Below are positions 1 through 13,600 of a stretch of DNA of 64,000 bases, piece after piece. Each line of letters opens with the position of its first letter. Positions within the stretch are counted from its first letter, which is position 1. The DNA comes from Linanthus parryae (Eukaryota; Streptophyta; Magnoliopsida; Ericales; Polemoniaceae): contig JALGPY010000005.1 in assembly GCA_023055425.1 (NCBI GenBank), positions 2,195,501 to 2,259,500 of the forward strand. The letters are read 5' to 3'. The position numbers and the translations under genes were made by a program. Under the pieces are notes generated by a model. That model saw only the letters and a program-made list of their open reading frames with translations, was not told the origin of the DNA and did no database searches.

Positions 1-305
1 CTTTCTTTTATTCTTCTTTGGCCCAAATGTCTTTGTATTTTCATTTTCTACCCTTGTGTATAAAAGGGGCTTGTACTGATGAATTAGGGCATGAAATGTT
101 AATCTGATTTTCTCTCTGATCTCTCTCTCAATCCTCTCTCATCTTCTTCTTCGTGGTTCCCTGCAAATCCGCCATTTCTAGGTCAGGAACAAGCTGTTCC
201 TGACACAACCTACTTGAGCTGCTTGGTGTGCCATAGTGTTTGCTTTTCTTGGACACCAATCTATTTTAACTCTGTCGAAATTCTGGATCAAAACTTGACA
301 ATCAT
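1..305. other. Possible LTR remnant at the window edge
   Basis: No coding sequence is visible. A TATAAAAG box lies at 59-66, followed by a pyrimidine-rich stretch (about 108-155), which is the usual layout of a plant LTR or Pol II promoter. A perfect 10-bp inverted repeat with a 3-base loop sits at 182-204 (gtcaggaaca/tgttcctgac). The left end is cut by the window, so neither LTR termini nor a target duplication can be tested. It could equally be a host promoter fragment. Confidence 0.3.
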
Positions 306-367
306 GAAGCCCGCCCCTGGGACTGCCCATAGTTCAGAAGCCCGCCCCTGGGACTGCCCATAGTTCA
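306..367. repeat. 31-bp perfect tandem duplication
   Basis: Two identical 31-bp units, 306-336 and 337-367, each begin gaagcccgcccctggg. They lie where recognisable LINE sequence stops, so they probably arose during insertion or repair at that junction. Confidence 0.9.
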
Positions 368-479
368 GAAGGTATTCCTCCATGCGGCCTGATCCCGTCA
401 TGAAATTGCAGAGGATCTTCATGCGCCTCGAAAGCGACCTGTGACCGGTAAGAATCATGTACATCTCTGGTAGATACCA

Positions 480-1364
480 CTAATTCCTTGATTTCAGCAA
501 CAATCTCATCCACGGAGAGGTTTTTGCCTTCAAAAACTCGCATATTTTGGCTACGCCATATCCTCCAAAAACCAATGGCAAGAACCTCTCGATTTTCGCA
601 TCCAACTTCTCAAGGCACATTGAGATCCAATCCCTGATATTGTAATCACTGCCATGGAGCGATCCACCTTCGAGAACTTCATTCCAAATTCGTTTGGCGT
701 ATTTGGACGAAAAGGAAGTGTGAGCTTCCGTCTCATCCCCATGCCCACACCAAGGACATACCGTTGAAACATCCATTTCTCGTTTTACTAGATTAACTTT
801 TGTAGGTATATAGGAATGGTAAGCTCTCCATACCGTAAACAAAGCCCGTCGTGGAACATTCAAACTCCATAACTTGTTTAAAAAGGACTCACCTCGAGAA
901 CTTGATTGACCGCCTTGTTTCCCGTTAGACAACTTTTCTTTTCGTAGCTCCTCAGCAACTAGATAACCCGACTTCACCGTGTAGCTCCCTCCTTCATCAA
1001 AGTACCAAGCCCACATATCTTGTTGGCTCGTCAAAGGCAAAATTATTGATTGAATTGCCTCACAATCCACACTATTCAAAGACTCGCGAACCCGTTCCAT
1101 ATCCCACATTTTAGTGTACGGATTTATAAAGCTACTCACCCTTATCGCCTCGAGTCTCGTGTTTGGGGAAATCACCTTGAAGCTGTGGGGTCGTGGAATC
1201 CATCGATCATTGAACACATCAACCGTATCTCCACACCCGATACGAACAAACACCCCTCTTTCAAGGACTTCTCGGCCTGCCATGATGGCCCTCCACACTT
1301 GGGATGGATTACTTCCCAAATTCGCATCTAAGAAGCAAGATCCGTCAAAGTATTTAGCCTTCAT
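480..1364 (-). pseudogene. LINE zf-RVT (reverse transcriptase zinc-binding) region
   Basis: The 294-codon frame carries the hallmarks of the plant LINE C-terminus: SNPSQVWRAIMAGREVL near the start, a FLNKLWSLNVPRR block, and the zinc-binding CPWCGHGDETEAH with the first two cysteines and the histidine present. In the family this domain follows the reverse transcriptase and is thought to bind RNA or DNA. The final cysteine position reads FSSKYA rather than the usual F-x-C, so the zinc site may be damaged. The last 30 or so codons are read in a shifted frame. The true continuation lies in another frame at 543-368. Confidence 0.82.
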
Positions 1365-1564
1365 GACACGGGCCAGTAAGGTTTCCGGGTGATTAAGGAT
1401 TTGCCACCCTTGTTTTGCAAGTAACGCAGCATTGAATGAGTGAATATCCCGGAAGCCTTAACCACCATCTCTTTTGGGTTTCTTAATCTTTTCCCACACA
1501 AGCCAGCACATACCTTTGTCTCTTCCATGCTTCTTCTACCAGAACTGCCGAATAAGTTTCTCAA
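1361..1564 (-). pseudogene. LINE linker between RT and zf-RVT, frameshifted
   Basis: This short frame resembles the stretch of plant LINE proteins that follows the RT domain and precedes the zf-RVT domain. It retains remnants such as GIFTHSMLRYLQNKGG. It is out of frame with the RT upstream and stops just where the next ORF begins, so at least one indel separates it from each neighbour. Confidence 0.6.
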
Positions 1565-1622
1565 TTTGCTCGCAAAGAGATTCTGGTAATAGAAAACATG
1601 ACATCGAATAAGTCGGTATAGC

Positions 1623-3212
1623 CTACAACACCACCTTGACTAGGACTTCTTTCCCCGGTATTGACAGAAACTTCTCGTTCCATCCGAACACTTTTGCACC
1701 TATACGATCCAAGATTCCCGAAAAAGCACCATTTTTGGACCGACCAATCTTCGTGGGCAAGCCCAGATACTTATCAAAGGATGAAACGCACTGTACCCCC
1801 AACGGTGAACATAACATCGTTTGGGTCTCATATGGTACATTAGACGAGAACATGGCAGCTGATTTTTGCAAATTAATCATCTGTCCTGAGGCACCCTCAT
1901 AGTTCCTAAGAACTTGTAGCAAGCCCGAAAACTCCCCCTGATCCGCTTTAGTGCAGAAAATGCTATCATCAGCAAATAACAAATGTGAAACCGGCGGTGC
2001 ATACCTGGACGCCTTCACTGGCGTAATTAGTCTATCCCTCCCTGCAGCAACCAATGAATGGGATAGTCCTTCAGTACAGATCAGAAATAGGTATGGTGAG
2101 AGCGGGCATCTCTGGCGAAGTCCCCGTTGGGGAATGACATCGCCCAGAATTTCACCATTCCGCACAAAAGAGAAGATGGTCGTTGTAACGCATCCCTTAA
2201 TCGGATTGACAAATCTAGGTCCTAGACCAATATTATAGAGCATTGCCTGAAGATAAGACCATTCCACCATGTCATAAGCTTTACTCATATCTGCTTTGAG
2301 AGTCATGAAGCCAGTTTTACCCTTCATTCGCGTCGACATAGTATGAATGACCTCATATGCCACCATGACATTGTCAAAAATCAAACGGCCCGGTACAAAT
2401 GCACTCTGAAAAGACGAAATGATCCCATCCAGTATCCTTTTGAGCCGATTTGCTAGAGCTTTTGCAATAATCTTGTAGATGACCGTGCAAAGACTTATCG
2501 GTCTAAAATCCGCCGACTTTCTAGGCTGTTTTACTTTCGGAATAAGAACAATAACAGTTTTGTTAAACTGCCTGATATCATCATTCCCATTTAGAACACC
2601 CAAACAAGCCTTAGTAACACGATCCCCAACTAGCGGCCAAAACTGCTGGAAAAAACCCGGTGGAAAACCATCTATACCCGGTGCCTTATAAGCCCCCATA
2701 AGTTTCAGCGCAACCCAAATCTCTTCAGCAGTGAAGGGAGCTTCCAAATAATCATTTTGAGGTTGCAAGATTAAAGATGGCACATTATCCACAACTTGTT
2801 CAATTTGTTGTAAAGACGGGTTCTGTGATGTGAAAATATTAACAAAGTAGCTCTGTAAAATACTTACAACATCGTCGTCCCCTTCTTTCCAAACACCATT
2901 CGCATCCTCTAACCCAAAAATGAAGTTCCGTCTCGACGTAGCCTTGTTATGAAAAAACCTCGTATTTCGGTTGTCAAATTTGAGCCAATTAACACGCGAT
3001 CTTTGATGCCATCGTATCTCCTCCTCACGAAGGATGTCGTCATGAGACCGTCGCAGGACACGTAACCGGTCGAGGACCTCTGCCGTTTGGGCCTGTCGGA
3101 GTAAACGACGGATCTGCTCCCTAATCTTAGTCCTCCTTGCCGCAAGGTCGCCCACTACCTCTCGGCACCACTTAGTAAGAGAACCCGCTGTTCGGGCAAG
3201 CGTCTCCTCCAT
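1623..3212 (-). pseudogene. LINE reverse transcriptase ORF (529 codons)
   Basis: This open frame encodes the reverse transcriptase of the LINE. The family copies element RNA into DNA at a nicked target. Visible motifs are the first catalytic aspartate in KADMSKAYD (about residues 306-314), a GLRQRCPLSPYLF block (about 364-376) and the catalytic LLFADDSIF (about 411-419, FADD at 413-416). In most plant LINEs the second block reads GLRQGDPLSP, so this copy has changes in a conserved motif. The first ATG is probably chance, because the protein should continue upstream into a missing endonuclease. The frame stays open for 529 codons, so decay is moderate. Without the endonuclease and with a broken 3' part it cannot act alone. 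Confidence 0.88.
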
Positions 3213-4422
3213 CCCATTATACAGAATTAAAGATTAATATTTTCTTTTTTGAGAAAAAATACTCAGTTATTCGATCATCAACAATTAGAGAAGGGTTTTA
3301 TGTTTCACAGATTAAAATTGGCCATTTGAATTTAATTATGTGTTACAGTGTTTGGCAATTGAAATTAAAATATACTACTACTACTACATCGAACAAAAAA
3401 ATCTGCAGATTATTTAGTTTTCAATTTTGAAAATTCACATTATGCAAATATTAGAGTTTTCAACTACTTTAAATTCTAAGTCAAGGTTATACTCAACCAA
3501 TTATTTAGAGTTTCAGCTGGTACCAAGCATATTCTAAAAGATAATTATAGTCATCAAATCCTAAATACGTTATGGTGACTAGGGATTCAAGTCCAAATGG
3601 AAAAAACCGCTATCTGAATTGAACCAAGCCTAACCGAGCCGAGTACAAACCGTAAAAAACACAATCCGAACCGGCTAAATTGCACTAAATTATTTAAACT
3701 GCATAAATTTCGTATACTCAAAACACAATATAGTTTCTCTCTCATGTAAAATGTTAAATATTGTTTAGAACATCAAGAAAACTATTGTAGATTTGATGGA
3801 ATCTACTTTACTCTCTGTATCTATTTTTTGCTTTACCAAATTTTACCTTTTTTAGTTAAATATCTAGTTTAAAGTGATAGTATGTATTAATATATAAACC
3901 GACAGTTTTCACCGAACCGCGTAAAGACTGAGACAAAATGGAACTGATATCAAAACCAAACCGTCTGAGGTTTAGACTTTTACTGCTGACACCGGGCCGA
4001 ACCAAACAGTTTGCCTTTGGTGACAGTAATGAGTTGCACTTGGGAGAGGATATCTAATCTAACTATGAGATAGACAAAAAAAGTACATATTTTGACAATT
4101 TACTGAAGGGAAAAGCATTGAGTCCACCAAAATTCCATCTTGATCATTCCAGAAATCTTATAAAACCAGCAATCTCTTGCATTAAGTAAAAGGATCATCA
4201 ATGGGAAAAAACCTATAATTACTTTCCAAAACCGAAATAATCCGACAATTTCGGTATTCACATTGATAATTATACCTAAATATATATTTATAACTAAATA
4301 TCGCTGCACAAAATTACTTGAGCTCGCTCCCCGGAATCCACCAACTGACATTCTCGAGTTAAAACTCTTCCTTACTGACTATGTACAAACCACTACCACT
4401 GCTCGGAGTTGTTCGTCAGATT
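3213..4422. other. AT-rich intergenic DNA and probable helicase 3' UTR
   Basis: I see no gene here. The part just below 4423 must include the 3' untranslated region of the helicase gene, which is transcribed leftward, but I cannot fix a poly(A) site from sequence alone. The rest is AT-rich and shows no long repeat or ORF I can recognise. Confidence 0.5.
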
Positions 4423-4626
4423 CTACAGATGGAAGTCTGCAAACTTGTGCAATACGGATGCATAATCTGCTCTTGGAGGATTACAGTCAAAGACATATGA
4501 TATGGGCCTAGACGCCACCATGGGCCTACTCCAACTTACGCTATCCGACAACTCCCCAAAGCTGGATTCATCAAACGGGAACGACTCTCTGAGGAAAAAG
4601 AGGCTCTCCCTTGCCCACTTCTCCAC
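4423..4626 (-). CDS. DExH8: DExH8 terminal exon 14
   Basis: The exon encodes VEKWARESLFFLRESFP and ends KFADFHL followed by TAG at 4425-4423. The acceptor AG is at 4628-4627. Confidence 0.86.
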   Translation of the reverse strand: MEKWARESLFFLRESFPFDESSFGELSDSVSWSRPMVASRPISYVFDCNPPRADYASVLHKFADFHL

Positions 4627-7600
4627 CTGAATAAAATAAATAAATAAATAAAAACACAAATAAAAACTATTGCCAATTTCAGGTCGTAGTAACCTACACT
4701 ATATGTTTCCATGACTCAAGATAGTCCCCCCTACAAAATATACATGAACAACGATGACTTTTCCAGAATCTATAGTTGATTTTCAAATCTTAGGGTTAAA
4801 AGAACTCCAATCGTACAACCCTATGTAATCGCAGAAGAAAGCTAAACCTGGGTCAGACAAGTCTGCAATGCATACAAAAGTTCATCATTGGTTCAACAGA
4901 CGTGGAGAAGAATTGAAATAAAACGCCTCTTTTCTACATTGGTAGAGCAGTGATTTGGAATGATGAGTGTGGGTAACCTACCTGTTTCGTGCTAAATGAT
5001 ACCAACTATCCTCATGTATCCTACATTTTGCATTAGTATGCGGTCCCCTTCATTTATCAACTCAATCTAAGATGAGATGTAACTATGTCTCTTCTGAGAT
5101 TAAATCTTACCATACTAAATGAATCCATCCACATATCCCCTATTTGTGCAGTGTATGGTCTTTTCATTCATCAACTCAATCTAAAACGTGACTATTACTT
5201 TCTTAAGATAAAATAGTATTGCACTAAATGAATCTATCTACATAGCGCCTACATTTTGCAGAATTGATGTTTTCATTAATTAACTCAATCAAAGGTTACC
5301 CACTTGATCTATGGATAAGATAATAAACTGATTATTTTCTACTGAGATGAAGTAGTACCTGTAATTGACAGAACCGGATATTATTCATGTTAAGGATCAC
5401 TTGCATATCAAGAAAGCCATCTGTCAGTATCCGGGTAGCTAGAGACTCGAAAAACGTCCGCACAAGAAGTTTCTCCGCCTCAGTGTTTTCACCATCCCTG
5501 TCAAAGTTAAGAGACCACAACACACACTTGACTTTACTCCAGGGGATTGGGTTGCCCCCTGCTCTGGAGTCTATAGTCTGGCAGGGCTGAGAATCACCCC
5601 ATAGAACTTTGACACCTGGAGGAGGTGGATTATCATGTATGGAGTCATCTGATCTGCATGTGGTGGCAATGATTTGCGACGGATCATAGTACTTGCAGAG
5701 ATGAGAAGATAACTGAAAATCTACGTCATCCAATAGAAGCATGAGCTCATCAGAGGATGTGGGCAATTGTCTTAGAAGTGAAGAATCGTAAGCAAAGCCA
5801 TCTTCTGGCGAGCATAAACTCGGCTGGTAAATCGGTGCTTTTGATTGATCCAATTCATGAGAAAACAAACATGAATCTCCATTTCTACAGCCCTGCAGAT
5901 GCATCACTCTATTAGAAACTTTGTAATATGAAAGACAAAAAGACGCATTAGTGAATAAAAATTCAATAATTGTACCAGAGAGAGCAGATGCAATCATGCA
6001 TCTCTTCTTTTACCATGCATCCAACCATGTCATATAATTGTGAGATATGAATCATTAGTCAACTAATCAGAATCAAATAAATAAAGGAATGACGGAATCT
6101 ACTCTTAACCAAGACCAAGTAAAAGCAATGTATTTATTCAATCAAAATATGCTATAGAATCCCAATTGACAACGATACCAGACTACTTTCATTCAAGCTC
6201 ATTAAGGGCACAGTTTAATTAAGCATGATCGTGAAGACATTTTATCAAGATTTGACTAGCCACAAGTAACTCTAGGAGATTCTTGGAGTGATAGTCTTGG
6301 TAGAGCTCTTTTTCCCAAATTATAAATTTGTCAACATAGAAACAATGCGCACTCCAGAGAAGACATTAAAATGCCTAATAAGACTGCACAGGAACAAATT
6401 CAAACCCCTAGGATCACTCATAATCACTTAAGCAGTGCTTATTTGCCGTCAGACAGCTTTTTCGAAGTTAATTCATTCAACTTTAGAAGCATGTAATGCA
6501 CCTGCAACTTGTTTGTTGCATACAGGGGCAAGTTTAGCAGTTTTAAAATGGTCCTTGAATCTTGCGGTAGAATTGTATTAATACTATCCTGTTGAGTTGC
6601 AAAGGTGGCCAGGACAAAATTAGATAAAAGTACATACCTTCAGAGTGAAGACAAACATGCAGGGAGGTTTTTTCGCTTCCAGTGAATGAGAGAACCTACA
6701 TTCGCTGCCCCAGTTGCAAAGCCCCTGAACAAAAAATTTGCACACAGGAGTATCCCCATAAACCTGAGGAGCATAACCATTTGCATATGCGTGCTGATTT
6801 GCTGATGATGCGCTTTCCACACACTGGGTTCTTATCTGTTGGACATGGCGAACAAATGACAAAGTTGATTCGAACATATGAAAAAAAAATGAATAGCAAA
6901 CAAACACCTTACCAGTTTGATTATAGTTGCTAATTTTTCAGCAACCACATCAGATTGGAAGTTATTGGAAGGAACGAATGGTACGGAAATACACTTTCTT
7001 TTTTCACTGAAGAGCTCATAGGGATCATCATAAATAGCAGGTCTGCCTGTTTCTTCACTTTGCTGACACCTATGTTGAAATTCATACGGCTCATAATACA
7101 CCGGTAGACCATCAGATGATGACAGAAATTCGGGCCGAAAGCGGTGAATAGAATCTAGTACATCTTCATCTGTGAGAGAAACATGGTAATCATAAAATGG
7201 GAGACAAAATATTGAGTATCACTTAAACAAGAGATTATGAAAAGCACGCATACATGCTTCTGCAACATGGTGCAGTGATGACTGAACAACATTATGGAAG
7301 AGGCACCATTCTTCTTCAAGCTGGGGAACCAATACTGATTCAGCGCCTGTATCTGATAATTGCCTCAACCGCTCCAGTCGACGATTATCCTTCAAGATTC
7401 AAAACAATACATTGTATCAGGTCCTCAGCATCAGCCACTAACATCACACAGTAGTTTCAAGCAGCCAATTTCGTACCTTATATACACGTTGCCAGAACTG
7501 ATATGCGCAAAGGTTCGCCATTAATGAGACCTCCCTCCTAGCATTAGTGCTCCCACTATCTCCAGAATAGTACTGGTCATTGTATTCTACAGACTGAGAA

Positions 7601-10600
7601 TTTATCGTATTAATCGAAAAGGATTAGCTGTTTCAACATTCATATAGTAGCAAAAAAGACGAGTTCAAATATCTAACAAATACCAGATGCTCCTGTCCGA
7701 AAGGACGAAGAATTGGCAGAGGCTGAGTGTCCATTAAAACACCAAGCAAAATGCCTTCGCGAAGCATTCCGAAATCTCCGAACTTCAGTATAAGCATTGA
7801 AGCCTCAAATGACAATGAAAAACTAGCCAGCATACGTCCATAGAAGGTAGGCTCAAAGCGACCCCTGGGAGTTCTTTCTAGTGCACCGATGTGATGAAGC
7901 AAATCTAATGCATCTTTCACGACATCTGCATCAGGGGGATCTAGTGCCTTCTGCAACAGTACTAAAAGAAAAAAAACAGGCATAATAAGAGAAACTGCGA
8001 GTGAAAGCAAGTTACAAGACAACTAACCGCATATAGCAAGCAGTAGGAGGCAGCAGTTCAAATAATCAGTTTTGCTTAATTTACCAATAAGATGGTTCAT
8101 TATCATACGGTCAATTTAAATGCAGCCCTGAGTACTTTTGTAAGTGCAGGCAGGGTTTATAATTATGCATACCCCTTCACATTATAAGTTCTGGAGAGGT
8201 CTCTGTAAGGATGTAGGTTGAAGCCTATACCAGGCAAAGGCCTAAAAATTTACACATTCTAGACTGTAGAAAGACGCCTGATATGATTGCTGAATATGTA
8301 AGGATGATACACTTTTAATTACGACTAATGAGGTTGAGGTCTTCAATAGTGCTGAAGTAAATCACGTGGTGCATCAGGGCACAAACAGTCACAGAAATTC
8401 TGACTGTGCATTGGTGAAGGCCGTCACGCGGTCTTTTTCATTTGTTTATAGAATGAGAACATGCAATATTGCTATCTAAAATCATCATAATGTGTAACTT
8501 TGAACATGTTCGCAACCAATTATTCGAAAGATAACAACAAGACAATAGTAATTAAATCCTCTCTCTTGCCCTTGTTTCTCACTTCCCCAATAATCTCTCT
8601 GCAAGTGTTTGATTTGTAGAGTTCACAAAGTAGATTAATATGGCATTTCCCTATTTCTACTTAGCTATATGTATGCAAAAAGGACATGGTTCAGAATTTT
8701 AGAGCCACAAGAGGAAACATGCTCTGAGATTCTTAATCCTGACATATGCTTAATCCTGATCTACCATAACTAAGATATCATACCTATTACATTATTAAGC
8801 TTTGATATATTAGCAAATCTTGAGAATCTCGTTTTTGTTAAATGATCATTGAATTACTTATGTCATAATACCAAATTACTGCAAGTATCCTTTCAAGAAA
8901 AGTGTAATTCTGATTTCCATGTATCCAGATCACGATATCCAGTAGACTAAGAGTAACTACATGTGTTGGCAAGAGAAATCACTTCTACCAAAGAACCATT
9001 GTTCAAAAGGGTATTAAATGCATTCTTTCTTTGAATATTCAGATACTGCCATCTCGTTCACATAGTAACACAAGCTCTGGTCAATCCCTAAAATCAAGAA
9101 TTACTTTTCATTAACTGCTTGACTAGAAGACTCAGTTTCATGTACTGTGCACACCCATTTTAATGATACGCAAAGTAAAAGAGTGATGCCGGTTATTTCT
9201 ACTAAATGATGATGTAAAACGGAAGTAAATAGCAATGCAAAGATACCTTTAGGATCGCTAATAACTTTAGATCCAGCACAGCAGATCAGAAGCACTTGCT
9301 GTCTCAATGACAACCTAAGTATTGCTGGGCACTCAAAGTCTACGAGCTTACTGTAAAAAGATCCAGGTACCAACCGGTAAACCTGGCCATCACATGTACG
9401 ACCAGTTCTTCCCCTACGCTGTTCAGCCTACAGCAAACCATTATAAGTAAGATCAAGCACCAGCTTAAGTAATACCTGTATTAAATAATTCAAATTTCCC
9501 CACACCTGAGATTTGGACACCCATGAAACCACTGAAGTGTCGGCTTTTCTATCAGCATTCCAGTGAACATGTAAAGAACGGCATGAATCTATAACAAATG
9601 CTACTTTGGGAATTGTAACTGAAGACTCCGCAATATTGGTGGCCAATATCACCTGTGCCAGTAAGGAAGGTACATCAAACACCCAAACAAATAGGTTAAC
9701 ATAGATGTGTATAATAGACTTGAAGCCTTCCAACTTTAAGTATAAGAAGCCAATGTCTAGATAGTTTCCACGAATTGGAATGAACATGCCTTTTTTTCGC
9801 TTAAATTCCTTGGGTCTCAGTCCTAGACAAGTTTCTAAAACCCTCCTTAAATCAATCCTCCTACTCTCTTGTGGAGGTAACCAGAATAATATGAAGAGGT
9901 TAAACTTAAACCCTAATGACCTCAAGAGATACAGCCACGCAGCCCAAAATAGTAAAAACAATACTGACGGACCACCATGCAAAGAACAGTGATAAACTGA
10001 AAAGACGGCACAGAGAGACTAAACAGTACACAGTTCACAACATTGACATGTCCTACAACACCATTACCATGAAGCATGGAGCCATAGACTGAGAAATGAA
10101 AATCAAGTATGCAAATTCATTTTCCAATCTTACACAGAAAAGCAACCAACAATTAATAAGAAGAAAAACATTGTAGTATTTGGTCAATAGAACTACAGGA
10201 GTTGGTATAAAACACATCCATTTTAAAAACTCCGAAATCTCAAGCTATTGTCGATAAGGGATTCAACAGTTTCCTAGCTGAACCTGCCCAGCTGCTCCTA
10301 TGGATTTAACCATTAAGCTTATGGTAATAAGAGCTTGGGGGGATCTACTATAATGTACGGTTTGTCATCGCCTTATTTGTGTGCCAATGACCCCAATCCC
10401 GAAGAAACAGTGGGCAAACCCCCTTGATTGAGCCCAAGTACAGTGACACCGATGTCCCCAATTGGGACCCAAATTATAGTCTCAATCTTTCTGTACGCCT
10501 TTACTTGGCACAACTTATGCTTTTGAGGTATTCGGATAAAGGTCTCTGTATTGATCTGGAGGTGTGCCGTTAGCAATAAAATATTAGACACTTAGGTGAT

Positions 10601-13600
10601 GTTACCTATAAATAACTTGTGGTATCCCAGAGTGAGTGAGTGAGTGAGTGAGTGAGTGAGAACTAGCGAGTAAATGGCCCTGGTACTCCCAAAGTGTCCT
10701 ACAAGGTTATGCTTCTTAGTTCTTACTGTTTCCATGCTTCAGAACCACATTTCAGATTACTGAAAGGCTCTTCTATTTTCTTTACCTCCAAGAAGCCATG
10801 TGATACTGTGAGGAACAATCCTTCACTATTCTTCTCATCTCTTTATCAATTCTAAAATCCTACTACAGAGTATAGAACTATAGATGAAACCGCACCCGAA
10901 TTAGTGATAACCCAGAACCATGACATGGAGCATTTCAAAATAACCAGCTTCCTTCCAAATTACAGGAAAAATAACATATGCTTGCAAATTATTAAAAATA
11001 TTAGGCAGAGTCAATACATTGCAATATGCAAATGAAGCGTAATGAATGGAGTACTCAAGAACACTGTGTCCCTCTTCGCCGCATACGGCCAACAGAATTT
11101 TCAGAAGTGCAGCAAGGAAGGAAGTGAAAAGTAGTTTACCTTACGATGGGATCTAGAGATTCTCATGGCCATGAGAGCTTGTTCAGTGTCGATACTGCTG
11201 TGCAAAATGTGAACTTTGAACTGAGCGCGAAATGGCTTCAGAAGAAACCACTGCTGCTCAAGTGCATGGTATGTTGGGAGAAAAACCAAAATGCTCTTCT
11301 CCATGTCTGGTTCATTCTTATGAATATGCACTACCAACTCATGTATGAGTTTGTGAACTTCAGGCTTGATCACTGCAGAAGCAAGATGAGGGCTTGGGCC
11401 AGAACAGTATGTCGAAGACAACGACTCAGAAGGACTTATTCCCAGAAGTGAAGCTACCTATCCACGTTTAAAAGAGATAAGAAATAAAGATAGTATGCTT
11501 TGCTACTACACATATGTAGCATAATAAGCTAAGATGTGTGCTTTCAAGTGCAAGCAAAGCATTGATTCGCGGTCGGCTTTGCAAAATCATAAATTTGAAA
11601 AGAGTACCTGTTCAAGGTAGGACACTTTTCGCTGATAAATTACATGTTGACTAGAGCTGGGGATTGCAAGAACCTCAACTCTCTCCCCCCTTCCAAGATC
11701 CTTGAAGTAATCTTTGTATCTGGCAATGTCCGCAGTAGCAGACATCAAAACCACCCTGAAAATTTGGAAATCCAGTTAGATCCTACAACAATATTCATAG
11801 GCAGACTTATGAATATTTGGCCGGCGTATTTTGGTTATCAGACTTATTTGGTGATGATCTCCCACCATACAGCAGATTTGATAAAGTCGATCTTGCATTA
11901 CCAACAACTTGATCTATGCATATTTTTATTTCACAACGGAAGACAATGCCCAACTTTCCCTTCAAGTCAGGAAAGTTATGACAGCGATGACAATACTGAC
12001 GGTGTCATTTCTAAGAGTTGTTAGAGTGAGATATCTATCTAAAGAAATATTAATTCCACGGCCACTCTAGAGGATTGAAGCAAAGCTTGGCAGCAATCAA
12101 GCTCAACAAAAACGCTAATAGTAAAAGTAGTCTAAAAGCTGCAGTATTCATCAACACAAATTGACGAAAATCTCGAATCTCTTTCCAACTCAAGGTACAT
12201 AAATAGATAGGATACCCCGATAAGTTGATTGGGCATTGGGGGATCAAATACGACCAGCTCTTTCACTTAAGAAATGCACCACAGAATTGTTTGTTCAGAT
12301 TACAAAGTAGAAAAAACTACTATCTAAAGTTGCTGCAAGATTAGCCATAAGCAGAACTCCACAGGCATACTGAAGACTCAACAGATTCAACAATATCTTT
12401 TTAATACCCGTTGCAGCCAGTGGAAAATCGAACCAGTAAACGATACGGAAGCTATTAAATAAAATCATTATATATCATGGTTTTTTTAAGGATATGACGG
12501 AAGTTTTTAATTCGAGACGGGGGCATTTATGTATTTTTCTCAAGGGTCTTAGCGTAAAATAGCTGTAATTAGAGGGGTTCTAGTGGAGTTATTAAAAAGT
12601 CAGGGGTAGCAATTGCCACGCCTTGTCCTCAAGTCCATTCACCCCTAGTTACAGCATTTGTCATCTGTGATCTATTTATTTTACATAAAATTAAAATATT
12701 AAAAATTCTAAATCGGACATTCTCAGAGCAATACTCCAGTAAAGATTTATCAGTTGTACGAATAAATTACTCAAGTTAAGGCTACAAATGATGTTGAAAA
12801 AGATTTGGAACTATCACTGGCCCTGATGAATCTGCTTAGTGAGAGACCATCACTGGTTTATTCCTCGTTGTTTGTATATGGTTTTATTAAAGTATATTAA
12901 TAATATATCTGTCATTTCCTTGTTTGTAGATGCATTTAGTAGAATGAGAAAGCCACTTGATCAGCGGGTCCTTTACAGTGAAGTATTTGTTTACATGTAC
13001 TAAAATTCGTGGCACCTCCCCTATAACCATATCCAAAACAACTTCAATACGTTATCCTACAAAATGTTAAGCAAGTGAAGATGGAGCTACTAACACTATA
13101 ATGGAATATATGATTCTGACAGAAAAAAATAAGCTAAATTACTTAAAACGTATACATGTTCTAAAAAAATCTCAGAACCTAGACATATATGCTGAAGTGT
13201 AAAAAGAGATCGCAAGATCAGAGAGAGAAAGAACAAAAAAGCATTCAAATCTATACTATCATGATATGTAAACACCTCATTTGGTGATGCCAATTTTGCA
13301 ACCTTGTCGTGTTTTTGTTATTCCGAAAATGCTCTCACAACTCCCACATTCTCTCTCCTGTCACGAAAGTTTCAATCAACCCCTTACTCTCTTAAATAGT
13401 TAAGTAATTTTTTAAGCTTCTAAAATTGAATCTTCCTATATTTTGGCAACTTTCCTGCTTCCTCTCAAACTTTATTCATATTCAGTAAAAATTTGGATCC
13501 ACATTCACCCTCTCCTATTTATTTTCTTTCAAAACATAACAACTTTGAAACTCCAAATTGAATTTACCACCCATATTTTATGTGGGCACCATTTCGTGTA

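Larger units (their letters stand above)
368..3212 (-). mobile_element. 5'-truncated L1-type LINE, non-functional
   Basis: Reading on the minus strand, this block carries a LINE reverse transcriptase (3212-1623), the conserved linker after it (1564-1361) and a C-terminal zf-RVT zinc-binding region (1364-480), in the order normal for plant L1-like elements. The upstream endonuclease domain is absent: similarity begins abruptly near 3212, the usual sign of 5' truncation during target-primed reverse transcription. Stops and frame changes separate the three parts, and the tail shifts frame again near 545-575. No RNase H domain or poly(A) tail is seen at the 3' end, which is replaced by the tandem duplication at 306-367. 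Confidence 0.9.

Noticed and set aside
7633..8022. Single-exon frame extending into intron on both sides of DExH8 exon 8
   Set aside because: The frame merely reads through intron sequence. GT-AG borders and phase fix the exon at 7961-7684.
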